Positions 7,118 through 13,592 of a stretch of DNA of 21,394 nucleotides are shown in pieces. Position 1 is the stretch's first letter, and each line of letters opens with the position of its first letter. The position numbers were made by a program, and so were the translations under genes. Source of the stretch: an uncultured Prevotella sp. (GTDB taxonomy: Bacteria > Bacteroidota > Bacteroidia > Bacteroidales > Bacteroidaceae); contig CAJPTO010000028.1 of assembly GCA_905373605.1 (NCBI GenBank), forward strand, positions 1 through 21,394. Reading direction: 5' to 3'. Under the pieces are notes generated by a model. It did not search any database. It saw only the letters and a list, made by a program, of their open reading frames with translations, and was not told where the DNA came from.

Positions 7118-8271
7118 AAGGCAGTGCGCTGGTTTATCAAAGGGTTGGCATACATCTCAAGAAGTCGCGTTCGCAAGAAGCTATCATCTTTCTTCGGCAG
7201 CGTTATTTTGGCCAACTGCCCCTCCAAGTAGCCCTCGAACGTGGCCTGTTCTTCGGCCGTAAAGGCATTGTCCGCCGTCTTTTCGCCTGTTAGCAGGTAC
7301 AAAGCCACCCTGTTTCCGGGGTAGATACGGTAGTTGCGATATATCTCACGGTCGATGTGTTGCGCCACTTCGGCATACAAGTCGCCTTTGGGCATGTCGC
7401 GATTAAGCGTATCGAGGAAGCCGTTTATGCACGCGGCGCAGTGGTAATGAATGCCACCCTTATAGCCCACGATGCCTGTTTGCATGCTCACCACATCGTC
7501 TTGCGCGCTCTTTTTAAATCCCGGGATGTCACGTTTCTGCTGCATCTCGGCGGCTTTAAGGTAGTCGCAGGGGTCGTATTCGTACGAAATGGAGAGCGGC
7601 ACGATGTGCAACTGTGCCAAGCGGTCGATGATGTCGCCCTCACCGCCCATAGTCATCATCTTCAACACAGCCTCTTGCGTGCGGTCGTTCGAGTCTTTGG
7701 CGCGGCCTTCGCGTTGTGCAATCCACACATTCTCGTGCTTCTGGCCGATGGCATAGTGCATATACTCCGACAACAGCTTGCTGGCAGCCAGCATTTGGCG
7801 CATGGGCAGGTTGCGTTCCACGATGAACGACTTGTTAACACGCACCAAATCCCTCACCCAAGGCAGTGAAAGGAGGTTGTCGCCAATGGCTATTTCGCAC
7901 GTTGTAGAGAAGCCATTGTCAATGAGAAACTTCGCCAGGAAAGCCGAATCAAGCACGATGTCGCGGTGATTGCTCACGAAAGTGTAGCGCCCATTGCTGT
8001 CCAGGGCCGTGCTATCCATGTCGGCACCGCTGCTAGCCTTGGCCAAGAGGTTGGCCAGAAAGGGGTAAGCGAAGGTTTTCTGCACTTCCAAAGCGGTTTT
8101 GCAGGCACGCAACTGCTGTGCAAAAGCCGAGAAAGGCAATTGCGGGAAGATGTAAGTAATCACGGCTTCGAACTGCTTATCGGCCAAAAGGCGTTCGAAA
8201 GCGGCGGGCAACTCTTCGGCATCGAAAGGCCGAATGCGCGCAAATTTCTCTTGATAGTTATCGGTTGGCAT
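7114..8271 (-). CDS. PlsC-like glycerolipid acyltransferase
   Basis: Acyltransferase of the PlsC/glycerolipid superfamily, expected to transfer an acyl chain onto a lysolipid or related hydroxyl acceptor at the inner membrane. The 385 residues are longer than E. coli PlsC (about 245), with an extra N-terminal helical domain of about 95 residues. Block I is SNHRDIVLDSAFL, His102 to Asp108. Its spacing is HX5D rather than the classical HX4D, although Asp104 is also nearby. Block III is QREGRAKDSNDRTQ (Glu188-Gly-Arg). Block IV is the HIVPLSISYEYDPCD segment with Pro225. No clear transmembrane helix is seen. The exact acceptor cannot be told from sequence. It overlaps the NigD-like gene by 4 nt and follows ddl after 181 nt, consistent with an envelope-biogenesis operon. 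Confidence 0.82.
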   Translation of the reverse strand: MPTDNYQEKFARIRPFDAEELPAAFERLLADKQFEAVITYIFPQLPFSAFAQQLRACKTALEVQKTFAYPFLANLLAKASSGADMDSTALDSNGRYTFVSNHRDIVLDSAFLAKFLIDNGFSTTCEIAIGDNLLSLPWVRDLVRVNKSFIVERNLPMRQMLAASKLLSEYMHYAIGQKHENVWIAQREGRAKDSNDRTQEAVLKMMTMGGEGDIIDRLAQLHIVPLSISYEYDPCDYLKAAEMQQKRDIPGFKKSAQDDVVSMQTGIVGYKGGIHYHCAACINGFLDTLNRDMPKGDLYAEVAQHIDREIYRNYRIYPGNRVALYLLTGEKTADNAFTAEEQATFEGYLEGQLAKITLPKKDDSFLRTRLLEMYANPLINQRTAL

Positions 8272-8452
8272 GCTTTATAGATGATAAAAGCAGCCCCACC
8301 CCCTATTAAATATTAAATAAATTAAAACGATTCACATCGTTGACCTAACAATTCTACAATGTTAATTATGAAAAAAAACTCAGGGGCGAGGCTGTTGTGG
8401 TTATACATTATTGCGTGTTGGCACGATATTGTGTGCGTAACGTCGTTGACAA

Positions 8453-9454
8453 TTAGAAGTGGTTCTCCACAATGTCGCTCAACACGTCTTTCATTTCCAT
8501 TCCAGCGGCGCGCACTTGCTGTGGAATAAAGCTCGTAGGCGTCATTCCCGGCGTGGTGTTCACCTCCACGAGGTTGATTTTGTCTGTGCCGTCGGCCTCT
8601 TTCGTGAGGATATAGTCGATGCGGATGATGCCGTTGCAGCCCAGGATGTCGTAGATGCGTGCCGTTTCTTGAGCCACTCGGCGCGCCGTTTCATCGGGAA
8701 TGCGGGCGGGAGTAATCTCTTCCACCTGTCCGTTATACTTGGCATCATAGTCGAAAAACTCGTTGTGGCTCACCACTTCCGTTGCAGGCAGCACCTTTGT
8801 TTCGCCCTTGACGCGATAGCATCCCACAGAAATCTCGGTGCCATCGAGGAACGATTCAATCACCGCCGTGTCGTCTTCCATGAGTGCTTTGCGCAAGGCA
8901 GGAGCCAGTTGGTCCACGTTTTTAACCTTCGACACGCCGAAACTCGACCCGTCGGCAGTGGGTTTAACAAAGCAAGGCATGCCCAGTTGCGCCTCCACTT
9001 CGCGTTCGTTGACAGCATTTTCCTCGCCACGGCGCACCAGAATGCTCTTTGCCACGTTCACGCCGAAGCCGCGAAGGTAGTTGTTGAGCACAAACTTGTT
9101 GAACGTCAGAGCCTCAACCAGCACGCCACTTGTGGAATAGGGCATGTCGATAAGCTCGAAGTATCCCTGCATGATGCCGTTTTCGCCTGGGTTGCCGTGA
9201 ATGGTGATGTAGGCATAATCAAAGAACACGCGCTTCCCCTCGTGTTCAAAGGAAAAGTCGTTCTTGTCTATCTCGGCCTTTTCGCCTATGCCGAGGTCCA
9301 CTTTCCAGTTCATTCTTTCGATGTCCACAATGTAAACATTGTATTTCTCCTTATCGAAAAACGAATACAATCCATGCGCTGAACGTAACGACACTTCGTG
9401 TTCAGACGAATTGCCACCACATACGATGGCGATGTTTCTCTTCAAATCTTTCAT
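8453..9454 (-). CDS. ddl: D-alanine--D-alanine ligase
   Basis: ATP-grasp enzyme that joins two D-alanines for the peptidoglycan pentapeptide, in the cytoplasm. The 333 residues are full length. The N-terminal loop GGNSSEHEVSLRS binds the first D-Ala, with Glu18 and His19. HGNPGENG (86-93) is the family HGxxGEDG motif with Asn in place of Asp. KPTADGSSFGV (164-174) is the ATP-grasp loop. DYDAKYNG carries Tyr240 in the region that governs second-substrate choice, and its sequence fits a D-Ala-D-Ala rather than a D-lactate ligase. RIDY (Asp280) and VEVNTTPGMT (Glu297, Asn299) bind Mg. The ATG at 9454 is preceded by AAGGAT, a possible weak ribosome-binding site. The gene sits between the rluD-like gene, across a 350-bp repeat array, and the acyltransferase gene. 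Confidence 0.96.
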   Translation of the reverse strand: MKDLKRNIAIVCGGNSSEHEVSLRSAHGLYSFFDKEKYNVYIVDIERMNWKVDLGIGEKAEIDKNDFSFEHEGKRVFFDYAYITIHGNPGENGIMQGYFELIDMPYSTSGVLVEALTFNKFVLNNYLRGFGVNVAKSILVRRGEENAVNEREVEAQLGMPCFVKPTADGSSFGVSKVKNVDQLAPALRKALMEDDTAVIESFLDGTEISVGCYRVKGETKVLPATEVVSHNEFFDYDAKYNGQVEEITPARIPDETARRVAQETARIYDILGCNGIIRIDYILTKEADGTDKINLVEVNTTPGMTPTSFIPQQVRAAGMEMKDVLSDIVENHF

Positions 9455-9483
9455 ATCCTTATTATATCTTTATATCTAATTGA

Positions 9484-9804
9484 ACAGTTGACGAGGTAAC
9501 GAGGTAACAAGTTGACGAGTTAACGAGTTTACAAGTTCACAAGTTAACGAGTTAACGAGTTTACAAGTTGACGAGTTTACAAGTTGACGAGTTTACAAGT
9601 TGACGAGTTTACAAGTTCACAAGTTCACAAGTTAACGAGTTATTAGTTCACAAGTTGACAAGTTAGCAAGTACATCAGCCATTGAACAACAAAGCATACG
9701 GCTTAACACCTTTACTGCTTAACTCCTTTACTCCACAACTACTTACTCCTTTACTACTTCCTCCTTACTACTTTCCACTTTCACTCCTTACTACTTTCTA
9801 CTTT
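9484..9804. repeat. Bipartite octamer repeat element C (3' of rluD-like gene)
   Basis: About 22 octamers of the form GTTNACRA (GTTGACGA, GTTTACAA, GTTCACAA, GTTAACGA) run from 9484 to about 9671. Several stretches alternate GTTTACAA and GTTGACGA in perfect register. The conserved spacer at 9679-9707 is a shortened copy (CCATTGAACAACAAAGCATA, then GGCTTAAC). A 7-9-bp array (CTTAACTC, CTTTACTC, CTTACTA, CTTTCTA) then runs to 9804 and directly into the TAG stop codon of the pseudouridine synthase gene. It even covers its last few codons. The element fills the 350-bp gap before ddl. Confidence 0.88.
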
Positions 9805-10860
9805 CTACCCTTGCTCCTTACTTCCCCTCACATATCCCCGCCATTTCTCCAAGAGCCGCTCCATATCTTGCGGCATGGGCGAGCTGAAGTCCATCTGCTG
9901 CCCCGTTGTGGGGTGCACAAAACCCAGCGTTCGGGCGTGCAAAGCCTGGCGGGGGCACAGCTTCAGGCAGTTTTGTATGTAAGCCTTGTAGGTAGACGAG
10001 CGTTCGCCGCGCAATATTTCCGTGCCTCCATACCGCTCATCGCCGAACATGGGATGCCCTATATGCTTCATGTGAGCGCGTATTTGGTGCGTTCGGCCAG
10101 TTTCAAGGATACACTCCACGAACGTCACATAGCCGAAACGTTCCAGCACACGATAGTGGGTAACGGCAGGTTTCCCCACTTCCGACCCCACAGGGAACAC
10201 AGCCATGCGAAGCCTGTCGCGTGGGTCGCGGCCGATGTTTCCCTCTATTCGTCCCTCGTCTTCTGCAAAGTTGGCCCACACCAGCGCGTTATAGCTTCGG
10301 TGTGTTGTTTTGTTAAAGAACTGCAAGCCCAGTTTTCGTTTGGCTTCGGGCGTCTTAGCCCCCACCAACAAGCCGCTTGTGTCCTTGTCTATGCGGTGAA
10401 CAAGCCCCACTTCGGGATCGTTAGCGTCGAACGAGGGCATGTTTCGCAAGTGCCAAGCCACGGCATTGATGAGCGTTCCGTGGAAATTACCAGCACCAGG
10501 GTGCACCACCATGCCCGCCGGTTTGTTCACAACCATCAGTGCATCGTCTTCGTACACCACGTCCAGCGGTATCTCTTCGGCCTCTATTGTGGTGTCGTGG
10601 TGCGGTCTGTCCAGCATCAAGGTAATGACATCGCCTGGCCTAACCTTGTAATTGCTCTTCACGGGGCGTTCGTTCACATGCACGAAGCCCGCGTCAGCGG
10701 CCTTTTGAATGCGGTTTCGGCTGGAATGTTGCAGCCTTTCTGTCATAAACCGGTCGATGCGCACGGGCACTTGCCCCTTATCCACCACCATTCGCAGATG
10801 CTCGTAGAGTTGTCCTGTGTCGTCTTCCTGCTCTTCTATTTCTTCCATGTAGTCGGTCAT
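9805..10860 (-). CDS. RluA/RluD-family 23S rRNA pseudouridine synthase
   Basis: Isomerises specific uridines in RNA, most probably in 23S rRNA. An acidic N-terminal stretch (1-20) is followed by an S4 RNA-binding domain at about 31-85 (VPVRIDRFM, AGFVHVNERPVK, VRPGDVITL). The catalytic domain has the motif HRIDKDTSGLL with catalytic Asp158, and NKPAGMVVHPG upstream. RTHQIRAHMKHIGHPMFGD and HARTLGFVHP are the remaining family signatures. The length of 351 is usual for RluD. Similarity to RluD is stronger than to RluC, but the exact target uridines are not certain. The ATG at 10860 lies 46 nt after the PASTA gene stop, so the two are probably cotranscribed. The last codons (SKEQG) lie inside the CTCCTTACTT array, so the very C-terminus may derive from the repeat. 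Confidence 0.93.
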   Translation of the reverse strand: MTDYMEEIEEQEDDTGQLYEHLRMVVDKGQVPVRIDRFMTERLQHSSRNRIQKAADAGFVHVNERPVKSNYKVRPGDVITLMLDRPHHDTTIEAEEIPLDVVYEDDALMVVNKPAGMVVHPGAGNFHGTLINAVAWHLRNMPSFDANDPEVGLVHRIDKDTSGLLVGAKTPEAKRKLGLQFFNKTTHRSYNALVWANFAEDEGRIEGNIGRDPRDRLRMAVFPVGSEVGKPAVTHYRVLERFGYVTFVECILETGRTHQIRAHMKHIGHPMFGDERYGGTEILRGERSSTYKAYIQNCLKLCPRQALHARTLGFVHPTTGQQMDFSSPMPQDMERLLEKWRGYVRGSKEQG

Positions 10861-10906
10861 GCGTTGCTTTTGTTGAAATTAGGCAGCCAGTAGTGGCAAT
10901 TGCGGC

Positions 10907-11596
10907 TTAGTTTTCGTTGCGTTGTGGCACATCTGCGGGTGACACCACGTCGAATTCGTCGACATCTCCCTCGCCTTCCATTTCATCCGGCGAGGCATTG
11001 TTGTTAGGTTCCACATAGTCGATGGTGCTGTCTTCCTCCGAACGCGAACCATTTCCCACCTGCAACACCACCACGGCATCAACGGGAATTTTATCACCGG
11101 CCACCACATGTCGGCCATTAACGGTGGCACCATACACCCATTCTCGTTCGCCGACGATGAATTGTGGCGGCCCCACCTTAAATCCCATGGCCCTGAGCTT
11201 GGCCATAGCTTCGCGCATAGAGCTGTTGTCGATGATGTCGGGCAGGGTTATGGTGGGTGTATTGCCCGAATTGACAATCACATAGATGACATGTCCCGAC
11301 TTGACACGGTCGCCCGGTTGGGGCGATTGCTCCAAAATGCAGTCGGCAGGCAACGTCCTAACGTATCCCGTGTCGGTCACTTCGATGAGCAACCCGGCGT
11401 TGGCCAGAATTTGTTTGGCGTCGCCGAACGACTTATGCTTGATGTCGGGGATGGGTATTGACTCTCCGTGGTGGGTGTAGATGTCGATGCCGAACTTTGC
11501 GCCCACCACAAGTAGCACCACCACTGCCGCCATTGCGGCGAGGTTGAGCCACACATACCTGCTTGTTAGTTTGCCGAAAAAATCCTTTGACTTCAT
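10907..11596 (-). CDS. PASTA-domain membrane protein
   Basis: Single-pass inner-membrane protein with an extracytoplasmic PASTA region, a module that binds peptidoglycan fragments or beta-lactams in better-known proteins. Start at ATG 11596 (MKSKDFFGKL): the longer frame beginning at 11659 would start upstream of a near-perfect promoter (11618-11648), so it is rejected. Residues 1-16 are basic and cytoplasmic. The membrane helix is about 17-37 (VWLNLAAMAAVVVLLVVG). A first PASTA-like unit at about 44-112 contains IPIPDIKHKSFGDAKQILA and EQSPQPGDRVKSG. A second unit at about 113-182 contains LPDIIDNSSMREAMAKL. The C-terminus (184-229) is acidic and looks disordered. There is no Ser/Thr kinase domain, unlike PknB-type PASTA proteins. 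Followed after 46 nt by the rluD-like gene and then ddl, suggesting a role linked to the cell wall. Confidence 0.9.
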   Translation of the reverse strand: MKSKDFFGKLTSRYVWLNLAAMAAVVVLLVVGAKFGIDIYTHHGESIPIPDIKHKSFGDAKQILANAGLLIEVTDTGYVRTLPADCILEQSPQPGDRVKSGHVIYVIVNSGNTPTITLPDIIDNSSMREAMAKLRAMGFKVGPPQFIVGEREWVYGATVNGRHVVAGDKIPVDAVVVLQVGNGSRSEEDSTIDYVEPNNNASPDEMEGEGDVDEFDVVSPADVPQRNEN

Positions 11597-11617
11597 TCTT
11601 TTCTCTATACTTAAAGG

Positions 11618-11648
11618 CAAAGGTAATGGAAATAGCACAAAACACAAA
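11618..11648 (-). promoter_or_regulatory. Promoter of the PASTA-rluD operon
   Basis: TTTG (11645-11648) and TACCTTTG (11618-11625) on the minus strand are separated by exactly 19 bp, a full match to the Bacteroidetes consensus. The predicted start is near 11611, giving a leader of about 15 nt before ATG 11596. It begins just after the terminator of the upstream small-RNA gene. Confidence 0.85.
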
Positions 11649-11659
11649 GAAAAAGGCAT

Positions 11660-11696
11660 AAAAAAAGACGACTGCTACATCCACATGCCACAGTCG
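11660..11696 (-). terminator. Rho-independent terminator of the small-RNA gene
   Basis: On the minus strand CGACTG pairs with CAGTCG (11691-11696 with 11669-11674). Above that stem are a 3x3 internal loop, the CAT/ATG pair and a 4-nt loop. Seven T residues follow directly (A run at 11660-11666 on the plus strand). This is the clearest intrinsic terminator in the window. Confidence 0.85.
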
Positions 11697-11881
11697 CCCC
11701 ACAAATTTAAGAGAGTTTATTATCAACGAGAGTAAATTTCTCGCTAATCATGAATAGATTGAAACATAATGCCCGCCGTTCTTTCGCAAGGATGCAGGCA
11801 CCATCTCTTCCTTGCTGCGTAAGCCACTGAATGAACTTCAATGCAGCAACATGGAAAAAGAATGGCTACGATGTTTGTAAC
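11660..11881 (-). ncRNA. Predicted free-standing structured small RNA (~220 nt), family unknown
   Basis: The transcript is bounded by a consensus promoter (11888-11919) and an intrinsic terminator (11660-11696), with no ORF that fits. Four hairpins can be drawn in transcript order. First, TTGCTGC/GCAGCAA (11843-11849 with 11812-11818) encloses a smaller stem. Second, TGCCTGC pairs with GCGGGCA (11794-11800 with 11770-11776) around a CTT-GCGA-AAG GNRA-type tetraloop. Third, a 10-bp stem with G-U pairs joins 11739-11748 with 11722-11731 (loop AATTTAC). Last is the terminator. It ends before the PASTA promoter, so it is not a leader of that gene. It does not show the SRP, tmRNA or RNase P signatures. 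A known Bacteroidales RNA family or 6S RNA cannot be excluded without a covariance search. Confidence 0.7.
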
Positions 11882-11887
11882 CAAGTG

Positions 11888-11919
11888 CAAAGTTAATAAA
11901 AAAAAGTGAAATTAGCAAA
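11888..11919 (-). promoter_or_regulatory. Promoter of the small-RNA gene
   Basis: TTTG (11916-11919) and TAACTTTG (11888-11895) on the minus strand are separated by 20 bp and match the Bacteroidetes consensus. The start would be near 11881. Between this promoter and the argR stop (11920-12183) I see no convincing gene or repeat. Confidence 0.8.
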
Positions 11920-12183
11920 TTTTCGTTATGCTTCTCGTTCACATTTCGCACATTTTCTCGGGTTATCGGCACCAAAATGACATCTGCCGCAGGCTTGCCT
12001 CAAACGTTTGGCACGCCATAGCCCCAAAAACACTGCCCGCACAAGTTGACGTTTTGTGCGGTGCAACGGGTGCGCTGGCTGCAGGCAAGAAGGGAAATCG
12101 CCCACCAACACCGGCCAATGCCATGTGTGAGTGGGCAAAAAAGCAAGCCAACGGCATCAGGTGCAAGGTTCTTATCTGCCTTC

Positions 12184-12657
12184 TCACATCTGCGATATAA
12201 CACTTTGCATGCGCCGCGTCATCTCTTCTTCGTCGTAAGGTTCACGAAAAGCGATGAAGATGGTGTCGTTTCCCGAAATCGTTCCCAGTATCTGCTCTAT
12301 GCCGCCATTGTCGATGTTGTATGCTATGGAGCTGGCATAGCCGGGACGTGTCTTCATCACACCCAGGTTTCCCGAATAAGAAACAGACTGAAAGCCCGAC
12401 ACTTTCATCATCTCGCGCGCTGTTCGCGGAGTTGTCACACGCTTGTACATTGTTTCATTGGGAAGCACGTAGGTGTATTTGCCGTTGATGCTGGCGGCCT
12501 TTGCCACCTTAAGTTGTTTCAAGTCGCGGCTGAGTGTGGCCTGCGTGATGTGGAAACCTTCAGCAGAAAGGGCTTTCAGTAGGTCTTCTTGGCAACCAAT
12601 CTCTTGGCTAGAGATAAGCAGCTTCAATGTTTCTAGTCTGTTGTTTTTCTCTTTCAT
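12184..12657 (-). CDS. argR: Arginine repressor
   Basis: Hexameric transcription factor that senses L-arginine and controls arginine biosynthesis or catabolism genes. The 157 residues are normal length. The N-terminal winged helix-turn-helix is at about 5-65 and contains the recognition helix TQATLSRDLKQLKVAK. The C-terminal arginine-binding and trimerisation domain is at about 90-157, with GNLGVMKTRPGYASSIAYNID and GTISGNDTIFIAFR. The arginine-contacting pair usually written GDDT is GNDT here (Asn130-Asp131), a change worth noting. ATG 12657 is the only suitable start and is preceded by a TAACTTTG promoter and an 18-bp palindrome that could serve for autoregulation. No arginine biosynthesis genes are adjacent. 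The gene stands alone, followed by about 260 bp without a gene and then the small-RNA promoter. Confidence 0.94.
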   Translation of the reverse strand: MKEKNNRLETLKLLISSQEIGCQEDLLKALSAEGFHITQATLSRDLKQLKVAKAASINGKYTYVLPNETMYKRVTTPRTAREMMKVSGFQSVSYSGNLGVMKTRPGYASSIAYNIDNGGIEQILGTISGNDTIFIAFREPYDEEEMTRRMQSVISQM

Positions 12658-12713
12658 GTCTTCATCTAATTCAAGTTAAAAAAGCGGTAACTGATATCGT
12701 GCATATAAAACCA

Positions 12714-12731
12714 TGCAATGTATACAATGCA
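12714..12731. promoter_or_regulatory. Palindrome in argR leader, possible ArgR operator
   Basis: TGCAATGTATACAATGCA is an 18-bp imperfect palindrome (16 of 18 positions symmetric) lying just downstream of the predicted argR transcription start. ARG boxes in other bacteria are also 18-bp palindromes. The sequence does not fit the enterobacterial ARG box well, so the link to ArgR autoregulation is an inference. Confidence 0.35.
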
Positions 12732-12750
12732 AACGGAATACCTTCTTTTG

Positions 12751-12781
12751 CAAAGTTATGTAAATTAACGACATCTTCCAA
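12751..12781 (-). promoter_or_regulatory. argR promoter
   Basis: TAACTTTG (12751-12758) on the minus strand is a perfect -7 box. TTGG (12778-12781) lies 19 bp upstream of it as a partial -33 box. The start would be near 12744, with a leader of about 90 nt before the argR ATG. Confidence 0.65.
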
Positions 12782-13153
12782 GCAAAAAGAATCTTTTTGT
12801 TGGATAATTATAATAATTATTGATTTATCTCTTATGTCAACTGGTAACCAGACGTTTGCGCCATCCCATTCCAATGAAAATATCTGCATAACGCATGCTA
12901 TGGAAATACGGCGCAAAAGTTCGTTTTTTATTATTCCATTTTGCTTTTTGCTGTCTTTTTGCTTTCATCTTCCGCTTTTGGCTTACGCTCCTTGCTGCAT
13001 TCTTCAATCGCACACGAAGGCTGTTCATCCAAATGCTTAAAACACTGCGAAGAACGTGTTTGGAACCGCCATGTCAAGGTTTGCTCTGCACAAAGCGCGA
13101 TTGTTGCAACAACATTGGCGGTGCGGTTGCGGCGCATGACATGCAGGATAAAG

Positions 13154-13241
13154 GTGTCTGGCATATGGTGTACACGTGTCTGGCATATGCCATACACGTG
13201 TCTGCCTTATGCCGTACACGTGTACGGCATAAGGCAGACAC
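13154..13241. repeat. 22-bp dyad array 1, ending in a perfect 44-bp palindrome
   Basis: There are four 22-bp units at 13154-13175, 13176-13197, 13198-13219 and 13220-13241. Each starts GTGT and ends ACAC around a near-palindromic centre (GGCATATGCC, CCTTATGCC). The first three are direct repeats. The fourth is the exact reverse complement of the third, so 13198-13241 is a perfect 44-bp palindrome. CACGTG marks each junction and a TATG-type dyad marks each centre, so symmetry centres fall every 11 bp. No T tract follows. It lies in the gene-free stretch 12782-13592 between argR and the metalloregulator, where I see no credible ORF. Confidence 0.9.
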
Positions 13242-13348
13242 CCGGAATATGAAACAAATGGTGTTGGGATGAGCGTTTCTTACAAGCAAGAATGATTGGA
13301 GCTGGAAACGCTAGAAGAAATAAAGCACCACGACAATAAGCATCAAAG

Positions 13349-13369
13349 GCCATGCCTTTTACGCATGGC
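13349..13369. repeat. Short perfect inverted repeat
   Basis: GCCATGC (13349-13355) and GCATGGC (13363-13369) form a 7-bp perfect stem with a 7-nt loop. There is no T tract on either side. It lies between the two 22-bp arrays; its function is unknown. Confidence 0.5.
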
Positions 13370-13411
13370 TGCAATCTAAGAGATGGTTGTCGCACAATGA
13401 AATGCAAGTTT

Positions 13412-13477
13412 GAAACACCTTATACACAAGATAGAAACACCTTATGCACAAGATTGAAACATCCAATATACAAGCCT
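13412..13477. repeat. 22-bp array 2
   Basis: Three units start GAAACA at 13412, 13434 and 13456, each exactly 22 bp. The first two differ at only two positions, and the third is diverged. The unit contains CTTATGCACAAG, a near-palindrome of 12 bp. Traces of further units may precede and follow it. No terminal inverted repeats and no coding potential were seen. It lies about 115 bp beyond the 3' end of the metalloregulator gene. Confidence 0.75.
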
Positions 13478-13592
13478 GCTAACACCTATATATATTACGC
13501 ACGCGCGCGTGAGAAACAAAATGTGGTGCAAGGACAGAAAACCAAGGCGGCAACAAGCTGGGTTGAGCGACTAATCACACACCGCCGCACAA

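Noticed and set aside
8289..8405. Distant inverted repeat CAGCCCCACCCC / GGGGCGAGGCTG between ddl and the acyltransferase gene
   Set aside because: It has two mismatches and a loop of about 80 nt. It could be chance, and no terminator or riboswitch pattern goes with it.
9682..10893. 403-codon plus-strand ORF opposite the rluD-like gene
   Set aside because: It is antisense to a clear pseudouridine synthase and starts in the CTTWACTC array, whose low complexity keeps the frame open.
11597..11659. Longer start for the PASTA protein (MPFSLCFVLF...)
   Set aside because: The extra 21 codons overlap and precede a near-perfect promoter at 11618-11648, so they would lie at or upstream of the transcription start.
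11660..11881. SRP 4.5S RNA, tmRNA or RNase P RNA
   Set aside because: The stretch GCAGCAAGGAAG has the SRP-like words in the wrong order. The tmRNA and RNase P core sequences are absent.
11926..12200. Small ORFs in the gap after argR, one with a CxxC...CxxC pattern
   Set aside because: Several overlapping frames of equal length exist, and none has a start context or a recognisable domain. The cysteine pattern alone is not enough.
12895..13272. 125-codon plus-strand ORF
   Set aside because: It runs through the 22-bp array (period not divisible by three). It has several overlapping ORFs of similar length on both strands, no promoter, and low-complexity Phe/Arg/Cys-rich sequence.
13154..13477. 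CRISPR array
   Set aside because: The 22-bp units are directly adjacent with no unique spacers, and no cas genes are nearby.
13499..13511. CACGCGCGCGTG palindrome as a Z-DNA or regulatory site
   Set aside because: It is a perfect 12-bp palindrome of alternating bases, but a single short copy with no context gives no functional support.
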